Shown here one piece after another: positions 8,118 to 17,981 of a stretch of DNA of 64,000 nt. Under the pieces are notes generated by a model. That model made no database searches and was not told the origin of the DNA. It worked only from the letters and a program-made list of their open reading frames with translations. Position 1 is the stretch's first letter. Every line of letters starts with the position of its first letter. This DNA is from Temperatibacter sp965603205 (GTDB lineage: Bacteria; Pseudomonadota; Alphaproteobacteria; Sphingomonadales; Kordiimonadaceae): the NCBI GenBank assembly GCA_965603205.1, contig CBFDCC010000008.1, positions 1 to 64,000 of the forward strand, written 5' to 3'. A program made the translations under genes and the position numbers.

Positions 8118-9824
8118 CTATAATGGCATAATATCGCAAGGCGCTGTCATACGGTATGTATCAGATGAAAATGGAAAGGTACCATGCCACATATAGCTAG
8201 GGAAAAATGCTACTAGCCCTGGCTCTGGACATATGGCTTTTGCCACATATTCATCATCACCTAATCCTAAGCAGGTTTCACCAAACTTAACCCAACCCGC
8301 GCGCGTTGGGTCGTCTGGTGATATCTCTTTAGGGACTTCAATATATGTAGGGCCTGATAACCAACCTTGTGGATGCATATGATTCACGTGAAACCCTTCA
8401 CTCTTCAACCGCACAGACCAACTACCTGCGAATTTAAAACCATTGCCAATCCGCTTTAAAAAAGGGTGCGTTTTATCTGTTGGTAAACTAGCAAGATATT
8501 CGTCAACACACTGCGTTAATGCTCCACGATAATCTTGTATGACTTTTGATGGATGCCCCAATAAGAATGAAGTAGTTTGCGTACCACCACGCAAACTTTG
8601 ATCAAGTGGATGCCGACCAGTTTGGTGCATCGCCTCCATCTCCACTTTCAACTCTGCAAGAAAATGCTCTAAATTATCATAACCTTCTGGTGGTGTTAAA
8701 AAATGCCCTTGAACAAAGCGATCGTAATCATTTAGCCAATGCTCTCGCTCATCTCCTAAAAACCGCCAGCAAATACCCTTATAGGCCCAAATCTCTTGGT
8801 CAAAGGGTGTAGTTTTTTCGGCTATAGCTAAATGATCAAGTGCGCCTTTATAATCCTGCTCTCTGATCAAATAGTTAGCCATCTCTAGTCTATAGCGCGC
8901 TGAATTAGGCACGGTGTCAAGTGCTTCCATCGTTAGTGACTTAGCTGTTTCATAATCTGATTTTCGCGCACGCAATGCGCCTAAGCTTGTTAGAAAATCT
9001 GGATGCCTGCCAAGCTCTGCAATTGAATTTTTTATAATAATTTCAGCTTCGTCTTCTTTGTCTGCTTTTTCTAAATGCTGAGCATATGCCATACGCAATC
9101 CGCCTGATGTTGGCACCTTAGCCATACAGACCTCAAATGAGCGCAAGAATTTATCATCGTTGTCATGTTCCCAGTATAGCTTATTCAGGGCGTTATGCGC
9201 GTCAACATAACTAGGGCGCAATCCCAGCGCTGTTAGCAACTCTTTTTCAGCTTCATCCATTTGGCCCATATCATAATAAGCACAGCCGATATTATACCGA
9301 AGCTCTGGACTAGATTTGCCCTGTTCAAATATAGACTTGTAACATTCTAACGCTTCCTCTGGCATCATTTTCAGTCTTAACACAACACCTTTATTATGAA
9401 TCGCTGACAGATCACCAGGTTTTAGCTCAAGTGCGCGATCATATGCCACAATTGCCTCGTCTAACTGATCTAATTCTTTTAAACACATACCACGATATAT
9501 ATGAAGCGCAGGATCATTTGGCGCTAATGATATGGCCATATTTAAATTAACCAGTTTTTCATCATATTCTTTTAGAACATCCAAAAAGCTTATTAGGTTT
9601 TTCAAAACCTGCAAATCTTGTTTAATAGCTAAGCTCTTATAGAAATAGGATCTAGTCTCTTCAATATTACCAATTGCTTTACGAGCCAGCGCCATCATAT
9701 GCAATGTGTCAGCTGAATTTGGCATCAGCGCCAGCGCCTCTTCAGCACACTGGTTACCACGATCAAAATCATTTTTTGATAGTGCTTGGTAGGCATGCTC
9801 TAATAGTTGCTGGGCTTCTTGCAT
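8118..9824 (-). CDS. TPR protein with C-terminal putative 2OG-Fe(II) oxygenase domain
   Basis: This 568-residue protein has about ten TPR-like helix pairs (residues 1-360). The C-terminal domain carries FHVNHMHPQGWLSGPTYIEV and, later, PEPGLVAFFPSYMWHGTFPF plus YRMTAPCDIMPL. This fits the 2OG-FeII_Oxy_5 type (PF13759), whose members are expected to bind iron through conserved histidines and use 2-oxoglutarate to hydroxylate a target. The TPR part may recruit a protein substrate. No export signal is visible. It converges tail to tail with the TPR sulfotransferase, two bases apart, a pairing that suggests related work on a shared target. The substrate is unknown. Confidence 0.8.
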   Translation of the reverse strand: MQEAQQLLEHAYQALSKNDFDRGNQCAEEALALMPNSADTLHMMALARKAIGNIEETRSYFYKSLAIKQDLQVLKNLISFLDVLKEYDEKLVNLNMAISLAPNDPALHIYRGMCLKELDQLDEAIVAYDRALELKPGDLSAIHNKGVVLRLKMMPEEALECYKSIFEQGKSSPELRYNIGCAYYDMGQMDEAEKELLTALGLRPSYVDAHNALNKLYWEHDNDDKFLRSFEVCMAKVPTSGGLRMAYAQHLEKADKEDEAEIIIKNSIAELGRHPDFLTSLGALRARKSDYETAKSLTMEALDTVPNSARYRLEMANYLIREQDYKGALDHLAIAEKTTPFDQEIWAYKGICWRFLGDEREHWLNDYDRFVQGHFLTPPEGYDNLEHFLAELKVEMEAMHQTGRHPLDQSLRGGTQTTSFLLGHPSKVIQDYRGALTQCVDEYLASLPTDKTHPFLKRIGNGFKFAGSWSVRLKSEGFHVNHMHPQGWLSGPTYIEVPKEISPDDPTRAGWVKFGETCLGLGDDEYVAKAICPEPGLVAFFPSYMWHGTFPFSSDTYRMTAPCDIMPL

Positions 9825-9899
9825 ATGATTGTATCCTAGTTAAATAAGTTTCAGATACAATATACTGTTCGCATCAGACTTCAAGATCACAATAACATA

Positions 9900-10946
9900 T
9901 TAGCTGTATCTTGCGCGTTCTACATTACGAGATTTCATCAACAGAATAGCATCATCAACAGCCTGTCTCATGGCAAATTCACCAACAGGCTTAACCAAGC
10001 AATGCACCGGTCCGCTATCAGTTTGTAAAACTTGATCTTCTGCGCCTTTACGGTTCTCAAGCATCAGTACCAACCCTGCTGATGGACAATGACTTTTCAC
10101 CGATTTCAATAATTCTAAACCACTGTTACCGTCTGGCAATATTTCACTAGCAATCAGAACATCGACAGAATCTATCTCAATGATGGTCTTGGCTTCTTCA
10201 CCTGACTGGACCAGTTTCAACTTATATCGCGCACCAAATCGCGCGAGCAATTTAGACAGTTCTTTCACACTACATACCGCAAGAACATTCGGCCTACCTG
10301 CACTGCTGGCTTTTTTACCTAACTCACCAATAATACTCGTATGAGCGGGTTCAAATATCTCATCATCAATAGTAACGATTGTGCCCATTGCATGTAAAAA
10401 AGACCAAGTGGAACCAGAAACATTCTTTAATAAAACATCTTTGCCTAAAGATAAATATTTTTGGCTAATGATGCGCTCAATACTACTATGCCCCTCAGCC
10501 AATATATCATGTTCATTATAGGAGGAGGAGACTATAAGGCCGATCATAGCTGTCCCTCCCCTGTCATCATCCTCAACAGGCAATAACAAAAATTCGATAT
10601 CCTTATGCCGATGTCCATACCAAAAGCGTGACAATCGCTGAATACCAATTTTTTTAATAAAACCAAGCATCGTTAAATCACGTTGAGGCTCGACCATCTC
10701 TTCTGGGTGTGCAAAAAAAATAGATTGCCCCACTAAGTCTTTACCCACAACCTCTGTAATACGTTTGCCGCAATGGGCATAGACGATCTCATTATCATCT
10801 AAGATCATCAAAACATCTTGGCCGCCAAAGCCGTCTAATTCGCCACGAGAAAAGGCGCTGAGCAACGGCAAATCGCCATTCTCAGCACCTTCTTGTCGTT
10901 TAGAGAGCCAAAGATCATAAAAGTCATTATTAGCGGTATTTTGCAT
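9900..10946 (-). CDS. PAS-like sensor protein with a degenerate receiver domain
   Basis: The N-terminal part (about residues 35-150) reads like a PAS domain (VLMILDDNEIVYAHCGKRIT, then VGKDLVGQSIFFAHPEEM). The C-terminal part (about 220-340) has the receiver fold pattern, including DVLIASEILPDGNSGLELL and the conserved lysine in CLVKPV. The phosphoacceptor aspartate position is a serine (IAS in place of LLD), and the usual acidic pair after the first strand is missing (VLAVCS). It probably signals without phosphorylation. It lies downstream of clpB on the same strand, with a large inverted repeat in front of it. No DNA-binding domain is visible, so its partner is unknown. Confidence 0.6.
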   Translation of the reverse strand: MQNTANNDFYDLWLSKRQEGAENGDLPLLSAFSRGELDGFGGQDVLMILDDNEIVYAHCGKRITEVVGKDLVGQSIFFAHPEEMVEPQRDLTMLGFIKKIGIQRLSRFWYGHRHKDIEFLLLPVEDDDRGGTAMIGLIVSSSYNEHDILAEGHSSIERIISQKYLSLGKDVLLKNVSGSTWSFLHAMGTIVTIDDEIFEPAHTSIIGELGKKASSAGRPNVLAVCSVKELSKLLARFGARYKLKLVQSGEEAKTIIEIDSVDVLIASEILPDGNSGLELLKSVKSHCPSAGLVLMLENRKGAEDQVLQTDSGPVHCLVKPVGEFAMRQAVDDAILLMKSRNVERARYS

Positions 10947-10964
10947 ATAAGAAGCCTATTTAAT

Positions 10965-11006
10965 CTCGTTCAACTTACAGGTCATTACCTTAATAAATTG
11001 AACGAG
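10965..11006. repeat. 9-bp inverted repeat with a nested repeat upstream of the PAS/pseudo-receiver gene
   Basis: CTCGTTCAA (10965-10973) and TTGAACGAG (10998-11006) are perfect inverted copies with a 24-base loop. The loop contains AGGT-CATT-ACCT (10979-10990). The element ends 19 bases before the start codon of the minus-strand gene. It could be an operator or an mRNA structure; no U-run follows, so a terminator for clpB is less likely. Confidence 0.5.
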
Positions 11007-11034
11007 TGCATTATCTAAACCCCATATATATTTC

Positions 11035-13632
11035 CTAAGCCGCTTTCCCCTTACAATCAACAGTTAATTGAAGACCATCGCCGCCAGCAGATACAATGAT
11101 ATGATCCTTAGACTCCACAGTACCCGACAATATCATTTCTGCGAGTGGATCCTGCACATAACGCTGTATCGCACGCTTTAGTGGCCTTGCACCATAAACA
11201 GGGTCATATCCAGTATCAGCCAACCAATTTTTAGCACCATCATCCACTGTGATTGTCATCTTTTTATCATCGAGCAACCCTTGCAAAAGGCTAAGTTGGA
11301 TATCAATAATACCCGTCATATGCTCGCGTCCTAAACGGTGGAAAAGAGTAATCTCATCTAAACGGTTCAAGAACTCGGGCCTAAAGGCTGATTTAACCAC
11401 TTCCATCACACCATCACGCACTTCTTCCACATCGCTGCCATCATCAAGATCAGCAATTAAATGCGAGCCTAAATTAGACGTTAGAATAATAAGCGTATTG
11501 GTGAAATCAACCGTACGGCCTTGACTATCAGTTAGACGACCATCATCAAGGATTTGCAACAAGACGTTAAACACATCAGGATGCGCCTTCTCCACCTCAT
11601 CAAATAATATTACCTGATAGGGGCGTCTACGCACAGCCTCGGTCAAAGCACCACCTTCATCATATCCAACATACCCAGGAGGAGCACCAATAAGCCGAGC
11701 CACTGAATGCTTTTCCATATACTCAGACATATCAAGCCTCACCATGGCACTATCGTCATTAAATAGGAAAGACGCCAAAGCTTTTGTTAGCTCAGTTTTA
11801 CCAACGCCTGTTGGGCCAAGGAATAAGAAACTACCCATAGGCCTGCTTGGATCTTGAAGACCCGCGCGGGCACGTCTAATAGATTTAGACACAGCTACGA
11901 CAGCCTCGCTCTGTCCAATAACACGCTTACCAAGTGATGCTTCCATTTGCAGCAGTTTTTCGCGCTCACCCTCTAACATACGGCTAGCAGGTACACCCGT
12001 CCAACGCGCTACAACAGCGGCTATATCTTCATCCGTCACTTCCTCACGCAATATAGAATCGGAACTATCCGCATTTTCGGCGGCAGCTATCATGGCTTCT
12101 AGGTCAGGTACAACACCATGCTGTAGTTCACCAGCGCGGGCAAAGTTACCAGCACGTTGCGCCTGTTCCAGTTCAATGCGTGCATGCTCTAGCTTAGACT
12201 TGAGGTTTTTCTCGCCAGACATTTTATCTTTTTCAGCCTGCCATGTGGCAGTTAAAGCCTTCGATTCTTGCTCAAATCCAGCTAATTCTTTCTCTAGGTC
12301 TTTTAGGCGAGATTTTGACCCTTTATCTTTTTCTTTCTTCAGAGCAGCCTGTTCGATTTTCAACTGAATAATCTTGCGATCAAGCTCATCAATTTCTTCT
12401 GGCTTACTCTCGGTTTCCATACGCAGACGGCTAGCTGCCTCATCCATTAAATCAATGGCTTTGTCAGGCAAAAAACGATCCGTGATATAACGATTAGACA
12501 TCGTTGCTGCGGCTACAAGCGCGCCATCTGTAATACGTACACCGTGGTGAAGCTCATATTTCTCCTTAATACCGCGTAATATTGAGATAGTATCCTCAAC
12601 CGTTGGCTCTTCGACCATTACAGGCTGGAAACGGCGCTCTAACGCTGCATCCTTTTCAACGTGTTTGCGGTATTCATCGAGTGTTGTGGCACCTACACAG
12701 TGTAATTCACCACGCGCTAGCGCTGGCTTCAATAGATTAGAAGCATCCATCGCACCATCACCTTTGCCCGCACCTACTAGTGTGTGCATCTCGTCAATGA
12801 AAAGGATAATTTCACCATCAGAGTGTGATACATCAGATAAAACACCTTTGAGGCGCTCCTCAAATTCACCGCGATATTTAGCACCAGCGACCATTGCACC
12901 CATATCCAGCGACATAATACGCTTATCGCGTAAGCTATCAGGCACATCACCGTTGGCTATTCTTAAGGCTAAACCCTCGGCGATAGCTGTTTTACCAACA
13001 CCTGGGTCCCCAATTAAAACTGGATTATTTTTCCTGCGCCGCGATAGCACCTGCATGGTGCGACGGATTTCTTCATCGCGACCAATCACAGGGTCCAACT
13101 TACCCTCTAGTGCAAGAGCAGTCAGATCTTGAGCGAATTTATTCAGGGCATCAAAGCTATCTTCCGCAGAAGCACTTTCCGCTGTGCGGCCTTTACGAAT
13201 CTCATTAATGGCCGCGTTTAGGCTTTGAGCCGTCACACCTGCCTTATCAAGAATGATGCTCGCCTCGCATTTAGGCGTTAGTAATAAACCAAGCAAAAGA
13301 CGCTCAGCCGTTACAAACTCGTCACCTGCTTTTTCAGCAACCTCCTCAGCTGCGGCAAATACTTGAGCGGTTGCTGTGTCTAAATACAGTTGCCCCGCAC
13401 CACTACCCTCTACCTTTGGTATTTTTGACAAGGCTTGATCAACATCCGCCAAGGCTTGATCAGGCTTCCCGCCTGCAGCCTTAATCAGATTAGAGGCAAG
13501 ACCTTTTTTATCATCGAGCAATGCTTTTAAAAGGTGCTCGGGCGTGAAACGCTGGTGTGATTCGCGAACAGCAATTGTTTGCGCCGCCTGAATGAAACCG
13601 CGAGAACGGTCAGTATATTTTTCCATATCCAT
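11035..13632 (-). CDS. clpB: ATP-dependent chaperone ClpB
   Basis: This 865-residue protein has the full ClpB layout: an N-terminal Clp repeat domain, a first AAA+ module with Walker A GDPGVGKTAI (about residue 205), a long middle coiled coil (about 410-530) and a second AAA+ module with GPTGVGKTEL (about 605). It threads aggregated proteins through a hexameric ring, working with DnaK in the cytoplasm. The middle domain and the absence of a ClpP-binding loop motif distinguish it from ClpA/ClpC. Two ATGs, 13632 and 13626, could start it. A heat-shock-like promoter lies upstream. Length and motifs are normal for the family. Confidence 0.98.
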   Translation of the reverse strand: MDMEKYTDRSRGFIQAAQTIAVRESHQRFTPEHLLKALLDDKKGLASNLIKAAGGKPDQALADVDQALSKIPKVEGSGAGQLYLDTATAQVFAAAEEVAEKAGDEFVTAERLLLGLLLTPKCEASIILDKAGVTAQSLNAAINEIRKGRTAESASAEDSFDALNKFAQDLTALALEGKLDPVIGRDEEIRRTMQVLSRRRKNNPVLIGDPGVGKTAIAEGLALRIANGDVPDSLRDKRIMSLDMGAMVAGAKYRGEFEERLKGVLSDVSHSDGEIILFIDEMHTLVGAGKGDGAMDASNLLKPALARGELHCVGATTLDEYRKHVEKDAALERRFQPVMVEEPTVEDTISILRGIKEKYELHHGVRITDGALVAAATMSNRYITDRFLPDKAIDLMDEAASRLRMETESKPEEIDELDRKIIQLKIEQAALKKEKDKGSKSRLKDLEKELAGFEQESKALTATWQAEKDKMSGEKNLKSKLEHARIELEQAQRAGNFARAGELQHGVVPDLEAMIAAAENADSSDSILREEVTDEDIAAVVARWTGVPASRMLEGEREKLLQMEASLGKRVIGQSEAVVAVSKSIRRARAGLQDPSRPMGSFLFLGPTGVGKTELTKALASFLFNDDSAMVRLDMSEYMEKHSVARLIGAPPGYVGYDEGGALTEAVRRRPYQVILFDEVEKAHPDVFNVLLQILDDGRLTDSQGRTVDFTNTLIILTSNLGSHLIADLDDGSDVEEVRDGVMEVVKSAFRPEFLNRLDEITLFHRLGREHMTGIIDIQLSLLQGLLDDKKMTITVDDGAKNWLADTGYDPVYGARPLKRAIQRYVQDPLAEMILSGTVESKDHIIVSAGGDGLQLTVDCKGKAA

Positions 13633-13760
13633 ATTATATATGTCCCATATTTTCAGTCCCCAACCTCAATGCATTCTGGCAAAAGGCCTTTTGGGCAACT
13701 GTTGTATTAACACGTAGGCCCCCTCTGCTTTATAAAGCTTTCAATGGGCGACCTATGATT

Positions 13761-13790
13761 AATGTGGGCATGATGAATGGGTTTGACAAG
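13761..13790 (-). promoter_or_regulatory. Putative RpoH (sigma32) promoter for clpB
   Basis: Read on the minus strand, CTTGTC (13790-13785) is followed after 16 bases by CCCACATT (13768-13761). The alphaproteobacterial RpoH pattern is CTTG-N16-18-CYTATNT. The -35 part is intact and preceded by CCC; the -10 part matches five of seven positions. The position, about 130 bases before clpB, fits a heat-shock gene. Confidence 0.45.
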
Positions 13791-13869
13791 GGGGCTAAGT
13801 AAATTGATCAAAAAAAATGACCTGCCATCAACTGACAAGCCATTCTAAATTCTAATAGGTACAAAGAAA

Positions 13870-14559
13870 TTATTCCGCTATTTCCTCAGTTTTAGGCGCT
13901 GCGGCTTCTTCTTTTTTCACACGAGGTTTACGGCGAACAGGTGCGCGCTTAGGCTTTTCATCTGTAGTCTTTTCAGACACTGTAACTGGTGCTTCAGCAG
14001 TAATTTCAGGGCTCATTTCAGGACGCACTTCTACAGGCTGTGCAAGTTCCGACGGATCAACCGCAACAACCACGGCAGGCTGCTCTGCTCCCTCTTTAGT
14101 CTGATCATTTTGCGATTCACCGCGATTATTCGAGCGATTGTTATGTCTAGCACGCTGTGGGCGACGTTCTTGATGGCTGCGCTTATCCTGGGACTGCTTG
14201 TCCTGACCAGCATTTTCACCACCCTCTTCATTAGTTTCAGATGTATTGTCTTGATTAGTATTGTCTTTTGGCTCAGAGCGGTGCTGCTGCGGCTGGCGCG
14301 CATTCTGCTCATTAACTAATCGCTGATAATGGTCTGCGAACTGATGATAATATTCTTCATTAATTCGATCATCAATTTGTGCAGCCTCACGTGCTAGGGT
14401 CTTATATTTATCCAAATTCTGTTTTGGATTACCGCGCGCAACATTGCTGTTGCGATTGTTCCCTTGGTTATTTGAGGACCGAGCTTTACGTGGATTACTA
14501 TAGTTACTGTTACTGCTGCGAGGAGAACGACTTTTGCGCGAGGGCTGACTCTGTTTCAT
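13870..14559 (-). CDS. DUF4167 family protein
   Basis: The conserved DUF4167 segment is visible as LDKYKTLAREAAQIDDRINE followed by EYYHQFADHYQRLVNEQN. It is preceded by a basic, Asn/Ser/Arg-rich tail and followed by a long low-complexity region (Gln, Asp, Asn, then Pro/Val/Lys). The family is found mostly in Alphaproteobacteria, is probably nucleic-acid binding because of the basic disordered parts, and has no established function. An ATG at 14559 (MKQSQPSRKS) fits the family start better than the TTG at 14574. It sits between prmC and clpB, its usual position. Confidence 0.85.
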   Translation of the reverse strand: MKQSQPSRKSRSPRSSNSNYSNPRKARSSNNQGNNRNSNVARGNPKQNLDKYKTLAREAAQIDDRINEEYYHQFADHYQRLVNEQNARQPQQHRSEPKDNTNQDNTSETNEEGGENAGQDKQSQDKRSHQERRPQRARHNNRSNNRGESQNDQTKEGAEQPAVVVAVDPSELAQPVEVRPEMSPEITAEAPVTVSEKTTDEKPKRAPVRRKPRVKKEEAAAPKTEEIAE

Positions 14560-14766
14560 AAGTAGATTTACCAACGATGTATTGAGTTCAATTAAGGCGA
14601 CCCCATGTCACCACATTCAAATCCGAATAATAATATAATTCCGATGATTATTGGCAGAAGTATTCATCTCATTTCTGCCTGCAATGGAAACTAATCTCCA
14701 ACTTGCAAAGACACACTAGCGACTTGACCACGCCTTTCCAAGCTTTTATTTGTTTATTTTCACCAC

Positions 14767-15639
14767 TTACGGCCAAAACGCACTAATAACACGTGTAATT
14801 GACGCTAAATCTTTATGTGTTTCAATGTTTTCAAAACCATTCTCTTTAAATAGCCTCACAACATCACCTTCTTGGCCTATACCTATCTCTACAGCAAACA
14901 AGCCACCCTTAGCTAATGCAGTGGGTACTATCTCCGTTAAACGGCGGTAATCTTTCAAGCCATCCTCACCACCATCTAGTGCTGACATCGGCTCAAAATC
15001 ACGCACATCCTTCATCAACGCTGCAAGATCAGCTTGTGGAATATAAGGCGGGTTAGATACAATCACACCGTAGCCATCCTTTGGCACCGTCACATTACTC
15101 AACCAATCACTTTTGGTGAAACGCGCACGCCCAGCAAGCCCTAACTCTAACGCATTTAATGTTGCTGTCTCTAATGCGCACTGGCTGATATCAATACCGT
15201 CACCCGACGCGCGGCCTAGCTGGCTAAGGAGAGATAATAAAATACAGCCTGATCCTGTACCCATATCTAGGATAGTGCCGTCAAAGTCCTGCCCTATGCG
15301 GTCTGCGACAGCTTGGATAAGGGTTTCCGTATCGGGGCGCGGTATCAATGTATGTTTGTTCACATGAAAGGGCAGTGACCAAAATTCTTGAACACCTGTT
15401 ATATAGGCAACAGGCTCACTCTCTGCCCTGCGTTTAATATAGTGCTGATATATATCTAATGTTGCGCTCGGCACAACATGATCGCGGTCTAAATATAATC
15501 TACTGCGATCATCCCACCCTAGAGCGTGGGCGAGCAGCACCTCGGCGTCAAGGCGTGCTGACTCTATATCTGCGATCTCAAGTTGCTTACTGGCCTGAAT
15601 CAAGATAGGCCATATGGTAGATTCAACCTTTAAGCTCAA
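14767..15639 (-). CDS. prmC: Peptide chain release factor N5-glutamine methyltransferase
   Basis: This 290-residue protein has an N-terminal helical domain and a Rossmann methyltransferase domain with GTGSGCI for S-adenosylmethionine and the catalytic NPPY motif (VSNPPYIPQ). PrmC methylates the glutamine of the GGQ motif in release factors, which speeds termination. Its ATG overlaps the prfA stop by four bases (ATGA), so it is translationally coupled to its own substrate. Confidence 0.97.
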   Translation of the reverse strand: MSLKVESTIWPILIQASKQLEIADIESARLDAEVLLAHALGWDDRSRLYLDRDHVVPSATLDIYQHYIKRRAESEPVAYITGVQEFWSLPFHVNKHTLIPRPDTETLIQAVADRIGQDFDGTILDMGTGSGCILLSLLSQLGRASGDGIDISQCALETATLNALELGLAGRARFTKSDWLSNVTVPKDGYGVIVSNPPYIPQADLAALMKDVRDFEPMSALDGGEDGLKDYRRLTEIVPTALAKGGLFAVEIGIGQEGDVVRLFKENGFENIETHKDLASITRVISAFWP

Positions 15640-16715
15640 AGCGTTTCTTCCATTGCAGCCAGCTTACTTGCTTGATCTTCAGTAATCAGAGCAGCTATCA
15701 TTTCTTCTAGACCATCACCTGCTAGAATTTGATCCAGCTTATGCAGCGTCAGATTAATCCGGTGATCGGTTACACGACCTTGTGGGAAGTTATACGTGCG
15801 AATACGCTCAGATCTATCACCTGAACCAACCTGTGATTTACGGTCCTCAGAGCGTTCATTCGCTAATCGTTCACGTTCAGCGTCATAAAGGCGCGCGCGC
15901 AAAACTGTCATCGCCAGTTCACGGTTGCGATGCTGTGATTTTTCAGAGGATACTACCATGATACCTGTTGGGATATGTACAATCCGTACAGCACTATCAG
16001 TCGTATTCACGTGCTGCCCACCCGACCCTGATGCCCGCATAGTATCAATACGCAAATCTTCCTTGCGGATATCAATATCCACGTCTTCGGCTTCTGGCAT
16101 AACAGCGACCGTCGCGGCAGAGGTGTGAATACGACCACTTGATTCCGTTGCTGGCACACGCTGTACACGGTGCACACCAGATTCAAACTTTAATTTAGCA
16201 AACACGCCTTTGCCTTTAATGGCGGCTGATAATTCTTTAATGCCGCCTGCCTCTGAGGCTGAAGACGACATGACCTCCATCTTCCAGCCCTGTGAGGCTG
16301 CGTAACGCTCGTACATGCGGAACAGGTCGCCGCCAAAAAGTGCGGCCTCATCGCCGCCCGTACCCGCGCGAATTTCTAATATGGCTGATTTTTCATCTGC
16401 GGCATCTTTGGGCAAAAGCTCCAATGATAAAACACGCTCTAACTCTGGTATCCTTGCTTTAAGTTCCAAGAATTCTTCCTGCGCCATTTCCTTCATCTCA
16501 GGATCATCACCATCGGCTATCATCTCAGCCAGTTCAACCATCTCAACACGCGCATCCGAAATAGCCGTGGCTTTTTCCACCACAGGACCAAGTTCGGCAT
16601 ATTCCCTTGAAAGCTTAACAAATTCATCATTGGCAAAACCACTAGGATCGCCCAGCGCATGCTCAAGGTAACTATAACGGTCGGTTAACTGGCTAATACG
16701 CTCATCGGTTATCAT
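15636..16715 (-). CDS. prfA: Peptide chain release factor 1
   Basis: This 359-residue protein has the codon-recognition PAT motif (RVPATESSGRIHTS) that marks RF1 (UAA/UAG) rather than RF2, and the catalytic GGQ (GSGGQHVNTTDSAVR). It enters the ribosomal A site at stop codons and triggers peptide release. It overlaps hisS upstream and prmC downstream by four bases each, which suggests one coupled transcript. Length is typical. Confidence 0.98.
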   Translation of the reverse strand: MITDERISQLTDRYSYLEHALGDPSGFANDEFVKLSREYAELGPVVEKATAISDARVEMVELAEMIADGDDPEMKEMAQEEFLELKARIPELERVLSLELLPKDAADEKSAILEIRAGTGGDEAALFGGDLFRMYERYAASQGWKMEVMSSSASEAGGIKELSAAIKGKGVFAKLKFESGVHRVQRVPATESSGRIHTSAATVAVMPEAEDVDIDIRKEDLRIDTMRASGSGGQHVNTTDSAVRIVHIPTGIMVVSSEKSQHRNRELAMTVLRARLYDAERERLANERSEDRKSQVGSGDRSERIRTYNFPQGRVTDHRINLTLHKLDQILAGDGLEEMIAALITEDQASKLAAMEETL

Positions 16716-17959
16716 ACGTTTGTTCCTTTGATGAGGTGTGACAGTTTATCGTAAGCAACTTCTTGTTGATCGCCCGTAGCAAGTGTTTTCACTGTAGCAA
16801 CGCCTGTTTCTAATTCGTTATCACCTATAATCACCGCATGGGTAGCCGTCGCTTTATCAGCGCGGTTAAGGCGTTTTTTCATGTTGCCCGTGCGGTCGCT
16901 GGTAACCACTATTCCCGCATCACGCAATTGCTCAGCTACTTTGATTGACTGCGCCACGGCAGCATCCCCCATTGGCATCACAATAACGGGGCTTTCTTTG
17001 CCCGGATCATCCGCCAGCAACATCGCAAGGCGTTCAATACCGCCCGCCCAACCAACACCTGGCGTTGCAGGGCCACCTAATTGGCCAATAAGGCCATCAT
17101 AACGACCACCAGCCAGCACTGTACCCTGCGCACCCAGTGATGTTGTGATAAACTCAAAGGCCGTGTGACAATAATAATCAAGACCGCGCACTAAACGCTG
17201 GTTCACATTAAAAGGAACACCTGCAGCCGTTAGACCATTTTGAACACCACCGAAGAAACCTTTTGACGCATCATTTAAACTATCCCCAAATGCTGGTGCG
17301 TCCACGACTAGTTTTTGATCGCCTTCATTCTTACTATCAAGAATACGCAGTGGGTTAGTTTCTAATCTACGCAAGCTATCCTCGCTAAGGTCGCCTTTAT
17401 ACTTGCTGAAATATTCAACAAGTTTTGTGCGGTATGCATCACGACTATCGGTGTCACCCAATGTATTTAGGTTCAATACCACATCGTCACCAAACCCAAG
17501 CTCGGACAGCAAGCGCCACGCCATAGAGATAATATCAACGTCCGCAGCAGGGTCTGATGGCCCAATGAGTTCAGCGTCAATCTGGTGAAACTGGCGGTAG
17601 CGACCTTTTTGCGGGCGCTCGTAACGGAATGCTGGCCCCCAGCTCATAAAACGACAAGGTAGATTTTGCATCATACCATTTGAGATGAAGGAACGACAAA
17701 GACCCGCCGTTAATTCAGGGCGCAGGGTGATTTCTTCGCCGCCACGATCTTCAAATGTGTACATCTCTTTTGAGACCACATCAGAGGCTTCACCTAAGGG
17801 ACGCTTAAACACCTCTGTAAATTCAAAGATTGGGCTTGCCACATCTTCAAAACCATATAGCGATCCCACATGGCGAAATGTATCCACCACTTTTTGAAAG
17901 CGTCGAGCGTCTTCGCCATATATGTCACGCGTACCGCGCACAGGTTGCAGTTTAGACAT
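16712..17959 (-). CDS. hisS: Histidine--tRNA ligase
   Basis: This 415-residue class II aminoacyl-tRNA synthetase has the class II motifs (FRYERPQKGRYRQFHQIDAE as motif 2) and the histidine-specific segment RGLDYYCHTAFEF. The C-terminal anticodon-binding domain (about 325-415) is complete. It charges tRNA-His in the cytoplasm. It is 22 bases downstream of ispG and overlaps prfA by four bases. Confidence 0.98.
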   Translation of the reverse strand: MSKLQPVRGTRDIYGEDARRFQKVVDTFRHVGSLYGFEDVASPIFEFTEVFKRPLGEASDVVSKEMYTFEDRGGEEITLRPELTAGLCRSFISNGMMQNLPCRFMSWGPAFRYERPQKGRYRQFHQIDAELIGPSDPAADVDIISMAWRLLSELGFGDDVVLNLNTLGDTDSRDAYRTKLVEYFSKYKGDLSEDSLRRLETNPLRILDSKNEGDQKLVVDAPAFGDSLNDASKGFFGGVQNGLTAAGVPFNVNQRLVRGLDYYCHTAFEFITTSLGAQGTVLAGGRYDGLIGQLGGPATPGVGWAGGIERLAMLLADDPGKESPVIVMPMGDAAVAQSIKVAEQLRDAGIVVTSDRTGNMKKRLNRADKATATHAVIIGDNELETGVATVKTLATGDQQEVAYDKLSHLIKGTNV

Positions 17960-17981
17960 GAGGGTTTTCCCTATAATTTAG

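Noticed and set aside
12665..13132. 155-codon frame antisense to clpB
   Set aside because: It is a shadow of the strongly conserved clpB frame with serine/proline-rich, low-complexity content.
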